NCBI GenBank assembly: GCA_040877545.1
Contig: JBBDNN010000063.1
Span: 19,130-83,129 of the forward strand
Length of the DNA: 64,000 nucleotides
Reading direction: 5' to 3'
DNA from: Gracilimonas sp040877545
GTDB taxonomy: Bacteria > Bacteroidota > Rhodothermia > Balneolales > Balneolaceae
The notes under the pieces are model-generated. The model was not told the DNA's origin, did no database searches, and saw nothing but the letters and a program-made list of their open reading frames with translations. Of this stretch, positions 45,069 to 53,929 are shown in pieces; the first letter of the stretch is position 1; each line of letters begins with the position of its first letter. A program made the translations under genes and the position numbers.

Positions 45069-45401
45069 ATGAATTCAAGAATTTCCACCCTGGCTAAAGC
45101 AGTAAAAGAACATCCTGAGGATTCTTTTTATAAATTTACGCTGGCTCTTGAAATGCTTAAATTGGATCAGGTTGGGAAAGCAAAAGTTCTTTTTGAAGCT
45201 ATTAAAGATACAGACCCGGAGTATGTAGGCGTTTATTATCACCTTGCAAAATTATATACAGATACTGGAGAGAACAAAAAAGCGTTGAACACCTATAAGC
45301 AGGGGATAAAAGTAGCGGAGTCACAAAATGATTTGCATACAAAATCAGAATTATCTGCGGCTTTATTAAATCTCGAAATTGAAATAAAAGATCAGTTATG
45401 A
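45069..45401 (+). CDS. TPR repeat protein
   Basis: 110 residues from ATG at 45069, one base after the aroC stop. Two to three tetratricopeptide repeats are visible (FYKFTLALEMLKLDQVGKAKVLFEAIKDTDP, then VYYHLAKLYTDTGENKKALNTYKQGIKVAE). No signal peptide; likely a cytoplasmic protein-interaction module of unknown partner. Its stop overlaps the next gene by four bases (ATGA). Confidence 0.82.
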   Translation: MNSRISTLAKAVKEHPEDSFYKFTLALEMLKLDQVGKAKVLFEAIKDTDPEYVGVYYHLAKLYTDTGENKKALNTYKQGIKVAESQNDLHTKSELSAALLNLEIEIKDQL

Positions 45402-46378
45402 TTAGAAACAGTACCATTCTACGGCACATTTTATTTACACTAGTGTTTTTTATCTCAGCTTCTCTTGCAGTTCATGCACAACAAAAATCTACGTATAAGG
45501 TACAGAGCGGAGAAACTCTCTACAGCATTTCTAAAAAACTGGATGTGACCATTGCGGAACTTACACAATGGAATAATGTGCAGGGAAATGAAATTTCTGT
45601 GGGGCAGAAACTTGTTTATTTCAAAAATAATGACCCTGCTGAAGTTTTAGACTCTCCTCCAAGTTCATCGGTATCACTTATAAGTACTTCTTCCAGTACC
45701 GATAATACCTCGTATGTGGTAAAAAGCGGCGATAACCTGTATTCGATTTCACGCGAACATAATATGACGCTGGATCAGTTAAAAAGCCTGAACAATCTCC
45801 AGAATAATAATATTAGTGTGGGCCAAAAATTGGCTGTTAAGAAAGTTTCCGTTGCACCTTCTGTCAGCAGATTTGCGGCCGAATCTTCCCCTCAGGGAAC
45901 TTTCACTGTTTATGGAATAGAGCGCGGGGAATCTCTGGGTGATATTCTGCGAAAGTTCAAAATGTCTGAACGGGAATTTGAGGCTTTAAATCCTGAAATA
46001 AATATTACCACCTTAAATAGTGGGCAAGAAGTAACCGTTTTATTGCCACCCTCCAGAAGTTATCCAAATCCATATTTACAGAAATCAAACCTTCAGGATT
46101 TGGGTAAAGTGGCGGCTATTAGGTATGATTCTTCAGAGATGGGGAAATCCACTACTAATGGAGAGTTATATGATCCCGAAGGCCTTACTGCCGCTCACTC
46201 CAGTATTGCATTAGGCAGCATCATTTTTGTCGAGAATGTTGCTACTGGAAAAGGTATTTATGTTCAGGTGAATGATCGTATAACCGGCTCAGGATTGAAA
46301 CTTTCTAACCAGGCTTTCCGAACACTGGGTCTTCAAAATAATTCTCAGCCGGCGGTTACTATTTATACCGATAGTTAA
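45398..46378 (+). CDS. LysM repeat protein with RlpA-like double-psi barrel
   Basis: 326 residues with a signal peptide (ending AVHAQ). LysM domains lie at about 32-77 (YKVQSGETLYSISKKLDVTI) and 107-150 (YVVKSGDNLYSISREHNMTL), and a diverged third at about 172-218 (VYGIERGESLGDILRKFKM). The C-terminal region (235-320) has the RlpA-like pattern NGELYDPEGLTAAHSSIALGSIIFVEN...VNDRI. It probably binds peptidoglycan in the periplasm. Its stop shares a base with the next start (TAATG). Confidence 0.85.
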   Translation: MIRNSTILRHILFTLVFFISASLAVHAQQKSTYKVQSGETLYSISKKLDVTIAELTQWNNVQGNEISVGQKLVYFKNNDPAEVLDSPPSSSVSLISTSSSTDNTSYVVKSGDNLYSISREHNMTLDQLKSLNNLQNNNISVGQKLAVKKVSVAPSVSRFAAESSPQGTFTVYGIERGESLGDILRKFKMSEREFEALNPEINITTLNSGQEVTVLLPPSRSYPNPYLQKSNLQDLGKVAAIRYDSSEMGKSTTNGELYDPEGLTAAHSSIALGSIIFVENVATGKGIYVQVNDRITGSGLKLSNQAFRTLGLQNNSQPAVTIYTDS

Positions 46379-47103
46379 TGACAAACCGAGTAAATCAATA
46401 TTTCCAAAATACCAACAACCTGTTATACAGCTTTTTGGTAAGCCTCCCCTTATTTCTTCTTTACGAGGCATTGATTCTCATCTCTCAACCAGAAAGCGAA
46501 TATATAGTTAGAATAAGCGTGGATGTGTGGATAAAAACACTATTCACTTATTTTGGAGTGAATGCGGTTTCATTTTCACTCTTACTTGTAGCCATTGCGG
46601 GACTGTTCATCTTGTACAAAGAAAGAGCCCGGCTGCGTACAATTCGCTTCTCTTATTTTCCGGTTCTTCTGCTTGAGGCAACACTTTATGCAATCATTGT
46701 TGCCATCATTAGTCAGTCGCTGGTCTCATTTGTAATAAATCTTACAGCATCCGACCCAATTAACGGCCTGACAATCACACAAAAAATTGCCCTTTCCCTG
46801 GGGGCCGGTTTGTATGAAGAATTATTTTTTCGTGTGATTTTAGTCTCCCTTTTCATCCTGTTATTTACCAAATTTTTCGGAAAAAAATGGGCCGGCATTA
46901 CAGCTTCGGTTGTGCTTGCTGCGCTGCTATTTTCAGCCGTTCATTATGTAGGATCAATGGGTGACGCCTTCACTATGGGCTCCTTTCTATATAGGTTCCT
47001 CTTTGGGTTAATTCTAAACGGCATCTATGTTTGGAGGGGATTTGGAGTTGCCGCCTGGACCCACGCCATTTATGATATTATGGTAATTGCTGTTCTTGCC
47101 TGA
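46378..47103 (+). CDS. CPBP-family intramembrane metalloprotease
   Basis: 241 residues with about seven membrane helices. The CPBP (Abi) motifs are EELFFRVIL (Glu-Glu-x3-Arg), then SAVHYVGSMG and a final WTHAIYDIMV. The family is related to CAAX prenyl proteases and MroQ-like peptidases; the substrate is unknown. It is the last gene of the porQ-aroC-TPR-LysM operon. Confidence 0.85.
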   Translation: MTNRVNQYFQNTNNLLYSFLVSLPLFLLYEALILISQPESEYIVRISVDVWIKTLFTYFGVNAVSFSLLLVAIAGLFILYKERARLRTIRFSYFPVLLLEATLYAIIVAIISQSLVSFVINLTASDPINGLTITQKIALSLGAGLYEELFFRVILVSLFILLFTKFFGKKWAGITASVVLAALLFSAVHYVGSMGDAFTMGSFLYRFLFGLILNGIYVWRGFGVAAWTHAIYDIMVIAVLA

Positions 47104-47255
47104 TCATTACGATTCTGAAACCAGCTCGTCTATAAAGTTTATTTATTAAAAAGAATTACGAGCTTAAAATAGTTTGTAGTAAAAGCTCTAAAAATCACGG
47201 CTGTTGTTTGAATAGTAGGTCCCTATAAATTACATTTGTTATAGAAAATAAAGGG

Positions 47256-47846
47256 ATGGAAAAAATGATTATGACACAGTTAACAAGAGCTGAAGTAAAA
47301 AAACAGAAAGATTTTGACGATGAGATAATTCCTCATATGGATGCCCTCCACAATTTTGCCCTCCGCCTAACTACCGACATGACAGACGCGGAAGACCTTG
47401 TTCAGGATACTATTGTAAAAGCCTACAGGTTTTTTAATAGTTATGAAAAGGGAACAAATGCAAAAGCGTGGATGTTCCGTATTCTGAAAAATTCTTTCAT
47501 CAACAATTACCGTAAAACATCGAAGAAGCCGAATCAGGTAGATTACGATAAGGTGTCTTCTTACTATGAATCCATACGGGCAGAACGTACCGAAACATCG
47601 GACCTTGAGAGCCTGATGTTCCGGGAGTTAATGGATGATGATTTATCCACAGCACTATTGCGGCTGCCTGAAGATTTCAGAACCGTGGTGTTGTTGTGTG
47701 ATGTTGAGGGATATACCTACGAAGAAATCGCGAATATGCTTGATGTACCTATTGGCACTATTCGGTCAAGATTACATCGCGGAAGAAACCTGCTGAAATC
47801 AGAACTGGTAGAATACGCCGGAAAAAGAGGTTATACCGGCGACTGA
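47256..47846 (+). CDS. ECF-family RNA polymerase sigma factor (SigR/RpoE-like)
   Basis: 196 residues with sigma region 2 (ALHNFALRLTTDMTDAEDLVQDTIVKAYRFFNSYEKGTNAKAWMFRILKNSFINNYR) and region 4 (LSTALLRLPEDFRTVVLLCDVEGYTYEEIANMLDVPIGTIRSRLHRGRNLLK). Three possible starts lie close together (Met1, Met4, Met6); AAAGGG precedes Met1. No anti-sigma gene is adjacent. Its 3' end overlaps the histidine kinase gene tail to tail by 16 bp. Confidence 0.92.
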   Translation: MEKMIMTQLTRAEVKKQKDFDDEIIPHMDALHNFALRLTTDMTDAEDLVQDTIVKAYRFFNSYEKGTNAKAWMFRILKNSFINNYRKTSKKPNQVDYDKVSSYYESIRAERTETSDLESLMFRELMDDDLSTALLRLPEDFRTVVLLCDVEGYTYEEIANMLDVPIGTIRSRLHRGRNLLKSELVEYAGKRGYTGD

Positions 47847-49168
47847 TCAGTCATCGGCTGTACTTTATCTTCCGATCTTTCTTCCCGAAGGGTGAGTCGC
47901 ATAGTTGTGCCTTCATCGAGTTCAGAACGTAGTACAAATACACTTCCGTTATGGTATTCTTCTATAATCCGTTTGGTGAGGCTTAAACCTAAGCCCCAGC
48001 CACGTTTTTTTGTGCTGAAACCGGGCTTAAATATGCTTTTCACATTTTGGATTTCAATTCCACAACCGGAATCTTCTATATCTATGATTACCTCTCCTTC
48101 CTGTACTTTTGAAGAGATGGAAATATAAGCCTCTCCTTCTATCCCGTGCAGGGCATCCATGGAGTTTTTCACCACGTTTTCTATTGCCCATTGGAAGAGC
48201 TCGGGATTTATCCGCACTTTTGCCCTCGCATTTAGCGCCTTTCTTACTTCAATGGTTTTACCCAGGCGGGGCAGCCTTCTTTCCATGTAATGAATAACCT
48301 GTTCAAGAATGGGTTCAATTTCCATTTCTTTGAGTTCAGGTTCCGAGCCAATCTTGCCAAAACGTTCAGCCACTCCTCGCAGGCGCTGAATATCCTTCTC
48401 TATTTCATTGGCGATATGAATCGCAGATTCATCATATTCATATTCATCTTTGAGTAATTGCAGCCAGCCATATAAACTTGAAATCGGTGTTCCCAATTGA
48501 TGCGCAGCCTCTTTCGCCATCCCCACCCACAGGTTTGATTGCTCCGAGCGGGTTATGCTGCGATAGGTTGTATATCCGATTCCCAGCAATAGCCCGAGCA
48601 ATAAAATTTGGATGTAAGGGAAATATCGAAGTAACTGCACAGTAGGACTTTCCCCATAGTACACAAACTGAGCTATTTGTCTTTGTTCGTCTCCAATAAC
48701 CAATTTGAGAGGTAAATTCAGGCTTTTAAATTCCCTGACCAGTTCTGTGCGACTTGCTTCTGTTTCAAGTTTTTCGGGATTGATGTTCCGGTTATGCAGA
48801 ATTACATCACTTGAATCCACAACTATGGTGGGAATTTTAAACCGGTCCTGAAGAATGATTTCATTTGTAACAAAATCAGTAGAAGTTCTTGCAGATTCAG
48901 CTTCTAAAATCAGTTGAATGGCACTATCCGGTACCTGTTCCTGCTGCTGAAGTAACCGTACTGCATTTAACAGCTTGGTGCTTGCCTGTTCATCAACCAG
49001 CATGCTATTGTGCTCAATTGCTTTCGTCCAGAGTTCCACACTTGCTCTTTCCTGTTCCAGTATTTTTGTGACCAGGTATTGATTGTATACCACCGAACCC
49101 ACACCCAGGAAGATGAGCAGTAATACCAGGAATAATTTTATTCGGTTGGAAGGAACAAAAAGTGTCAT
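47831..49168 (-). CDS. Sensor histidine kinase
   Basis: About 445 residues from ATG at 49168; the longer frame to 49258 would run across the clpX terminator, so it is rejected. Two membrane helices (about 6-28 and 195-215) enclose a periplasmic sensor of about 165 residues. The kinase core shows H box AKEAAHQLGTPISSLYGWLQ, N box ENVVKNSMDAL, G1 DSGCGI and G2 GWGLGLSLTKRI. No response-regulator gene is beside it, so it is an orphan in this window. Confidence 0.9.
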   Translation of the reverse strand: MTLFVPSNRIKLFLVLLLIFLGVGSVVYNQYLVTKILEQERASVELWTKAIEHNSMLVDEQASTKLLNAVRLLQQQEQVPDSAIQLILEAESARTSTDFVTNEIILQDRFKIPTIVVDSSDVILHNRNINPEKLETEASRTELVREFKSLNLPLKLVIGDEQRQIAQFVYYGESPTVQLLRYFPYIQILLLGLLLGIGYTTYRSITRSEQSNLWVGMAKEAAHQLGTPISSLYGWLQLLKDEYEYDESAIHIANEIEKDIQRLRGVAERFGKIGSEPELKEMEIEPILEQVIHYMERRLPRLGKTIEVRKALNARAKVRINPELFQWAIENVVKNSMDALHGIEGEAYISISSKVQEGEVIIDIEDSGCGIEIQNVKSIFKPGFSTKKRGWGLGLSLTKRIIEEYHNGSVFVLRSELDEGTTMRLTLREERSEDKVQPMTDQSPV

Positions 49169-49217
49169 AAGAGAAAGTCTTTCATCCTGCGGGAATATAT
49201 GGATGGAGAACAAACAA

Positions 49218-49253
49218 AAAAGCCTTCCGAACAAATTTGTGCGGAAGGCTTTT
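49218..49253 (-). terminator. Rho-independent terminator of the tig-clpP-clpX operon
   Basis: AAAAGCCTTCCG (49218-49229) pairs with CGGAAGGCTTTT (49242-49253), a perfect 12-bp stem. A T run follows leftward. It lies 18 bp past the clpX stop. Confidence 0.9.
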
Positions 49254-49270
49254 ATCAAAAATAATGGGTC

Positions 49271-50524
49271 TTATGCAGACACTTTTTGTTTCTCGTACAC
49301 AGGCGGTGCTTTCTTCTCAATCGTCTCGCGGGTAATTACACAGCGGGCGATGTTTTTCATGGAAGGAAGTGTGAACATAATGTCCAGCATTGCTGCTTCC
49401 ATTATAGAACGTAAACCACGGGCGCCGGTTTTGCGCGATTTCGCCTTTTGAACAATGGCTTCCAAAGCCTCGTCTTCAATTTCCAGATCCACATCTTCCA
49501 TCTTAAAGAGCTTTCTGTATTGCTTTACGATAGCATTTTTTGGCGTTTGAAGGATGTCGAGTAAAGCCTCGTCGGAAAGTTCGTGCAAACCACAAATTAC
49601 CGGCAGGCGGCCAATCAGTTCCGGGATCAACCCAAAACTCTGCAAATCTTCCGGCTCAACATGGGTGAAAATTTCCGGGTCTTCCTTATCGAACTTAACC
49701 TGATCTTTGGAATGAAAACCCATCGCACTGGTAGAAAGCCGGCGCGAAATAATTTCTTCCAATCCGGAAAAAGCTCCACCACAAATAAACAGGATATTTG
49801 CCGTATCGAGCTGAATAAAACTTTGTTCGGGATGTTTTCTGCCACCCTTTGGCGGAATGTTGGCTACTGTTCCTTCTAAAATCTTCAGCAAGGCCTGCTG
49901 CACGCCCTCTCCGCTTACATCACGGGTAATAGAGGGGTTATCACTCTTTCGGGCCACCTTATCCACCTCATCGATATACACGATTCCACGCTTGGCCCGT
50001 TCCACTTCATAATCGGCGGACTGAAGCAGGTTGCTTAAGATACTTTCAACATCTTCGCCTACATAACCGGCTTCGGTCAAAACCGTTGCATCGGCGATGG
50101 TAAATGGGACATCAATAATATCAGCAAGTGTCCGGGCAAGTAGAGTTTTCCCACTTCCCGTTGGCCCCAGCAGCATGATATTTGATTTCTCAATTTTTGT
50201 ATCATCAATCTCCGCGGTTTCTGCGGAAATTCTTTTGTAGTGATTATAAACTGCAACAGAGAGAGTCTTTTTAGCTAACTCCTGTCCGATCACATAATCA
50301 TCCAGTTTATTCTTGATCTCCACCGGTTTCAGCATCGGCTTATAGCTTTTCTCCCTGCGCCGGGCCAAAGATGCTAAATCACTTTTTATAATACTGGAAG
50401 CATCTTCCACGCAACGGTCACAGATGTAAACACCCGGACCGGCTACCATGCTGTTCACTTCCAAACTGGAGCGGCTGCAAAATGAACAGTGTACTATATC
50501 GCTGTTTTTTTCTTTATCGCTCAT
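49271..50524 (-). CDS. clpX: ATP-dependent Clp protease ATP-binding subunit ClpX
   Basis: 417 residues, full length. The N-terminal zinc domain has CSFCSRS and CDRCVED. The AAA+ core shows LLGPTGSGKTLLARTLA (Walker A), VYIDEVDKVARK (Walker B), and the RKHPEQ and GAR...RSIMEAAMLDIMF sensor segments. The IGF-type loop that docks on ClpP is expected but not confirmed here. It unfolds tagged proteins for ClpP. Third gene of the tig-clpP-clpX operon, with a strong terminator. Confidence 0.97.
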   Translation of the reverse strand: MSDKEKNSDIVHCSFCSRSSLEVNSMVAGPGVYICDRCVEDASSIIKSDLASLARRREKSYKPMLKPVEIKNKLDDYVIGQELAKKTLSVAVYNHYKRISAETAEIDDTKIEKSNIMLLGPTGSGKTLLARTLADIIDVPFTIADATVLTEAGYVGEDVESILSNLLQSADYEVERAKRGIVYIDEVDKVARKSDNPSITRDVSGEGVQQALLKILEGTVANIPPKGGRKHPEQSFIQLDTANILFICGGAFSGLEEIISRRLSTSAMGFHSKDQVKFDKEDPEIFTHVEPEDLQSFGLIPELIGRLPVICGLHELSDEALLDILQTPKNAIVKQYRKLFKMEDVDLEIEDEALEAIVQKAKSRKTGARGLRSIMEAAMLDIMFTLPSMKNIARCVITRETIEKKAPPVYEKQKVSA

Positions 50525-50545
50525 AACATCATGAATTTTTACCGG

Positions 50546-51196
50546 TTATTTGTCGTTTTGCGCTCTGGCTAACAAGTTGTCAACCAAACCATAGTCTACT
50601 GCTTCCTGCGCAGTTAACCATTTATTCCGGTCAGAATCTTCCAAAACTTTTTCTGTGTTTTGGCCGCTATGATCTGCCAGAATTTGAATCAGTTCATTTT
50701 TTACACGGATAATTTCCCGCGCTTCAATTTCAATATCACTTGCCTGTCCCTGTGTACCACCTAACGGCTGATGTATCATAACCCGTGAATGAGGCAGACA
50801 ACTTCTTTTCCCTTTTGCGCCGGCTGTTAATAATATGGCGCCCATGCTTGCGGCCATTCCCATACAAGTGGTGGCAACGTCACATTTAATGTGCTGCATG
50901 GTATCATAAATTGCCAGTCCTGCAGAAACTACACCACCCGGACTGTTTATATAAAAATTGATGTCTTTTTCAGGATCTTCAGACTCAAGAAATAAAAGCT
51001 GAGCCATAATTGTACTTGCAACTGCATCATTAACAGGAGATCCAAGAATGACAATACGATCCTTTAAAAGCCGGGAATAAATGTCATAAGCCCGTTCGCC
51101 CCTGCTGGTAGTTTCTACCACCATAGGAACCAAATTGTTCTCAATTTGCTGATTCATATGTTGTGATGGTTCTTCGTAATAGGGTTGCTTAATCAT
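50546..51196 (-). CDS. clpP: ATP-dependent Clp protease proteolytic subunit
   Basis: 216 residues from Met at 51196 (MIKQPYYEEPSQHMN); the longer frame to 51262 only covers the end of tig. Catalytic Ser is in GMAASMGAILL, the His in SRVMIHQPLGGTQGQA and the Asp in DRNKWLTAQEA. Ring-forming serine protease that works with ClpX. It lies between tig and clpX. Confidence 0.96.
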   Translation of the reverse strand: MIKQPYYEEPSQHMNQQIENNLVPMVVETTSRGERAYDIYSRLLKDRIVILGSPVNDAVASTIMAQLLFLESEDPEKDINFYINSPGGVVSAGLAIYDTMQHIKCDVATTCMGMAASMGAILLTAGAKGKRSCLPHSRVMIHQPLGGTQGQASDIEIEAREIIRVKNELIQILADHSGQNTEKVLEDSDRNKWLTAQEAVDYGLVDNLLARAQNDK

Positions 51197-51215
51197 AATA
51201 AATCGTTGGTAATAA

Positions 51216-52511
51216 TTATTTATTCTTTTTTTCTTTCTTTTCCTGCTTGGCTCGATAATCATCTTTACTGATTTCTTTGATTTTCACCTCATCCTGCAGT
51301 TTTTCAAATACCTTATTCTCTCTGATGCTGCCCCTGAGTTGTTCAAGCATATTTGGGTTTTGTGCATAATACTGCTTCATTTGATCTGCTGCAATCCCAT
51401 AACGCGCAGCCTCTATTGAAATAAATTCATCAATATCTTCCGGCTTTATTTCAATATCATCAAATGTTTCCTGCAGTTTATTGCTGATGAAAGACCATTT
51501 GGCTTCTTGCACCGCACGTTCTTTCATGCCTTCTTTATACTGTTCCTCATCAAAATTTTCTGGGAGCTCTCCCCCCTGCTTCTGTTTCAACTGCTCTACA
51601 TAGGAGTTTTGAATTTGACCAACGAAGGTGTCCGGGACTTCGAAATCATGTTTTTCAACAAGAGATTCTACCACATCATTCTTAAAGAGATCGTCTGAGG
51701 TTTGATCATAATATTCCTGCATTCTGCTTTTTATGTAGCTCTTAAATTCATCTAAATTTTCAGCCTCTCCATTACTTTGCTCTTTTATGAGCTCATCATT
51801 TAACTCAGGTTTTTGCAGTTTCTGTACTTTCTTTATAGTCACCTGAAAGCGATCTGTTTCATCGCCCTCCCCCAATTCCATCTTAATAACATCACCGGGT
51901 TTTTTACCAGTTAGTTCCTTTTGAAATTCTTTTGCTCCTTCCTGGCGTAAATCAATTTCCTGATTTTCGTCAACCTCTCCTTCAGCAACATTTCCATCTT
52001 CATCCAAAGAGACAACATCTACAATCAGCTTGGAATTTTCCTCTGCTTTTTCATCTACATCTTCCCAGTTTCCCTCTCTCTCCAGGGTGCGCTCAACTTC
52101 TTCTTCCACCTCGTCGTCGGTAACATCGTGCACCATTTTATCTACTTCCACCTTCGAAAGATCGGTGAGTTCAACTTCAGGTTTCGCGCCTATTTTGAAC
52201 TTCACTTCCAGCTCATCATTCTCCCACTGAAAATCAACCATTTCTGTTTCACCAACAGGCTCATATTCAGGCACTACTTCTTTTTCAAATACATCCTGTA
52301 CGTATTTGTTGATTTCCTCATATTCAATCTCTTTGCCAAAACGTTTTTTAACAATTCCCATTGGCACCTTACCCTGGCGAAAACCCGGCAAAGCGATTTG
52401 TCCTTTATACTTCTTATAGGCTTTGTCAAACGTCTCCTGAAGTTCGTCACGTTTAGCCTTTAAAGTAATTTCTTTGTCTACAGAAGTGAGCTCTTGTACA
52501 GAAATGTCCAC
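51216..52511 (-). CDS. tig: Trigger factor
   Basis: 431 residues. The ribosome-binding N-terminal domain has the signature GFRQGKVPMGIVKKRFG. The middle region carries a lowered-identity PPIase domain (about 150-245) and the C-terminal helical chaperone part ends in a Lys-rich tail. First gene of tig-clpP-clpX, 44 bp after tRNA-Leu. Confidence 0.94.
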   Translation of the reverse strand: MDISVQELTSVDKEITLKAKRDELQETFDKAYKKYKGQIALPGFRQGKVPMGIVKKRFGKEIEYEEINKYVQDVFEKEVVPEYEPVGETEMVDFQWENDELEVKFKIGAKPEVELTDLSKVEVDKMVHDVTDDEVEEEVERTLEREGNWEDVDEKAEENSKLIVDVVSLDEDGNVAEGEVDENQEIDLRQEGAKEFQKELTGKKPGDVIKMELGEGDETDRFQVTIKKVQKLQKPELNDELIKEQSNGEAENLDEFKSYIKSRMQEYYDQTSDDLFKNDVVESLVEKHDFEVPDTFVGQIQNSYVEQLKQKQGGELPENFDEEQYKEGMKERAVQEAKWSFISNKLQETFDDIEIKPEDIDEFISIEAARYGIAADQMKQYYAQNPNMLEQLRGSIRENKVFEKLQDEVKIKEISKDDYRAKQEKKEKKNK

Positions 52512-52555
52512 GTATTCTCCGCTTTATATTATGTCAATTCAATAATGGTAGGAAG

Positions 52556-52639
52556 TACGAGAGGGGGGACTCGAACCCCCACATCGGTTAAGATACTAGA
52601 TCCTAAATCTAGCGCGTCTACCAATTCCGCCACTCTCGC
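52556..52639 (-). tRNA. tRNA-Leu (anticodon UAG)
   Basis: An 84-nt cloverleaf read leftward. Acceptor stem GCGAGAG pairs with CTCTCGT (one G-U), the anticodon stem CTAGA/TCTAG holds loop TTTAGGA with anticodon TAG (complement of 52603-52605), the long variable arm of class II tRNAs follows, and the T arm has GGGGGTTCGAGTCCCCC. CCA is not encoded. It lies just before tig on the same strand, so readthrough into the operon is possible. Confidence 0.95.
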
Positions 52640-52733
52640 AAAATTCAGAGCTTGCAAAGATAGCGGTAATTGCTTCTTTTATCAACCAAAATTCACTTGA
52701 AATTTCTCCCTCGTTTTATCAATTTCAAAAACC

Positions 52734-53069
52734 ATGTATAGAAATCTGCGTTTTATTTATATCACCACTTCAACAAAAAAAGAAGCTCGCGCTATCGGGC
52801 GGGTCCTGGTTGAAGAAAATCTGGCAGCCTGTGCTAATATCCTTGAAGGTATGGAGTCAATTTATAAGTGGAAGGGAGAAATAGAAGAAGCTACAGAATG
52901 TGTGCTTATTGCCAAAACACATCAATCACGGGTAAAAAAACTAACAAAGCGCGTGCTGGAATTACATAGTTACGACTGCCCTTGTGTGATTTCTTTGCCC
53001 CTGTCTGAAGAAGAGGGAAATGACGAGTACCTGGATTGGATTGAAAAGGTTTCGAAAGAATCCTTCTAA
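52734..53069 (+). CDS. cutA: CutA divalent-cation tolerance protein
   Basis: 111 residues, the usual size of this trimeric cytoplasmic protein. Matching segments are FIYITTSTKKEARAIGRVLVEENLAACANI, SIYKWKGEIEEATECVLIAKT and LHSYDCPCVISLPL. CutA is ubiquitous and binds divalent cations such as Cu; its exact role is uncertain. It is convergent with the following reductase gene across 21 bp. Confidence 0.95.
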   Translation: MYRNLRFIYITTSTKKEARAIGRVLVEENLAACANILEGMESIYKWKGEIEEATECVLIAKTHQSRVKKLTKRVLELHSYDCPCVISLPLSEEEGNDEYLDWIEKVSKESF

Positions 53070-53090
53070 TTTTGAATTCACTGTTGCACG

Positions 53091-53771
53091 TTACAGGTGC
53101 AGCCCACATTCTGTTTTCCCGGAATCGTTCCAGCGCCCTGCTCTTTGCTCGCCCTTAACCGTACAGTGTGTACAGCCGATAGAATCAAAACCAAAGCCTT
53201 CGAGCGGATGTCTTGGAAGCTGATAATCATCAAAATATTCATCTACCATTTCAGGGCTCCAATCTATCAATGGATAAAATCGGTAGATGTTCTTCTTTTT
53301 TTGCACAAAATTGAGTCCACTGCGGTAGCTATTTTGATAACCGATTAAACCGGAAATCCAGATTTTGTAGTCTTTCTCACCTTTTATTTTATCCAGTGGT
53401 TCTGCCTTGTTATAGTTGCAGCAAAGATCCTGGTCTACTTTCCACATCTCCTCTTTTTGGGTGATTTGATGCTTTTCTTCATCCGGCCTGTGATCGATTA
53501 TATTCACCCCGTATTTTTCTATAAGCAGATTCTTATACTCTATGGTTTCAGGGAATAGATAGCCGGTGTTAATAAAGTGAATCGGGTGCTCGGGACGAAT
53601 GCGGCTTATCATGTGAATCAGAAGCGCGGATGTGGTTCCGAATGAAGTTGTGATCAGTACATTCTCCCGAAATTTATTGAGAATATGCGCCAGCCTTACA
53701 TCATTATGAGCGGATGAAAGTGATTTATTTAATCGTTTTATTTTAGCTTCCATACCTTGATAATCTAACAT
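53091..53771 (-). CDS. cysH: Phosphoadenylyl/adenylyl-sulfate reductase
   Basis: 226 residues. The PP-loop opens with TTSFGTTSALLIHMI. Cysteine pairs LCCN and CTHC would bind a 4Fe-4S cluster, and the C-terminal ECGLHL carries the catalytic Cys. The CC...CxxC pattern is typical of assimilatory APS reductases rather than PAPS-only enzymes, so APS is the likelier substrate. It supplies sulfite for cysteine synthesis. No other cys gene is beside it. Confidence 0.9.
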   Translation of the reverse strand: MLDYQGMEAKIKRLNKSLSSAHNDVRLAHILNKFRENVLITTSFGTTSALLIHMISRIRPEHPIHFINTGYLFPETIEYKNLLIEKYGVNIIDHRPDEEKHQITQKEEMWKVDQDLCCNYNKAEPLDKIKGEKDYKIWISGLIGYQNSYRSGLNFVQKKKNIYRFYPLIDWSPEMVDEYFDDYQLPRHPLEGFGFDSIGCTHCTVKGEQRAGRWNDSGKTECGLHL

Positions 53772-53929
53772 TCAAAAGGAATTATCAATCTTTTTTCTTG
53801 TTATGAAATTGTGAAATAGTGTGTAAGCGCTTTTTTAGAAGCTCAGGCAGATTTTTCTGCTTTAAGTTTTTTATGAGTTTTCCACTGTTGCCGTTTCTTT
53901 TTAAAAATTAACCTCTGTCCCAACAAATA

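Noticed and set aside
45435..45447. ACACTAGTGT palindrome resembling the end of the 317-bp element
   Set aside because: Only the outer bases match and it lies inside the LysM gene; a chance SpeI-type palindrome.
49169..49258. N-terminal extension of the histidine kinase
   Set aside because: It crosses the 12-bp-stem terminator of clpX, and the start at 49168 gives a proper first membrane helix.
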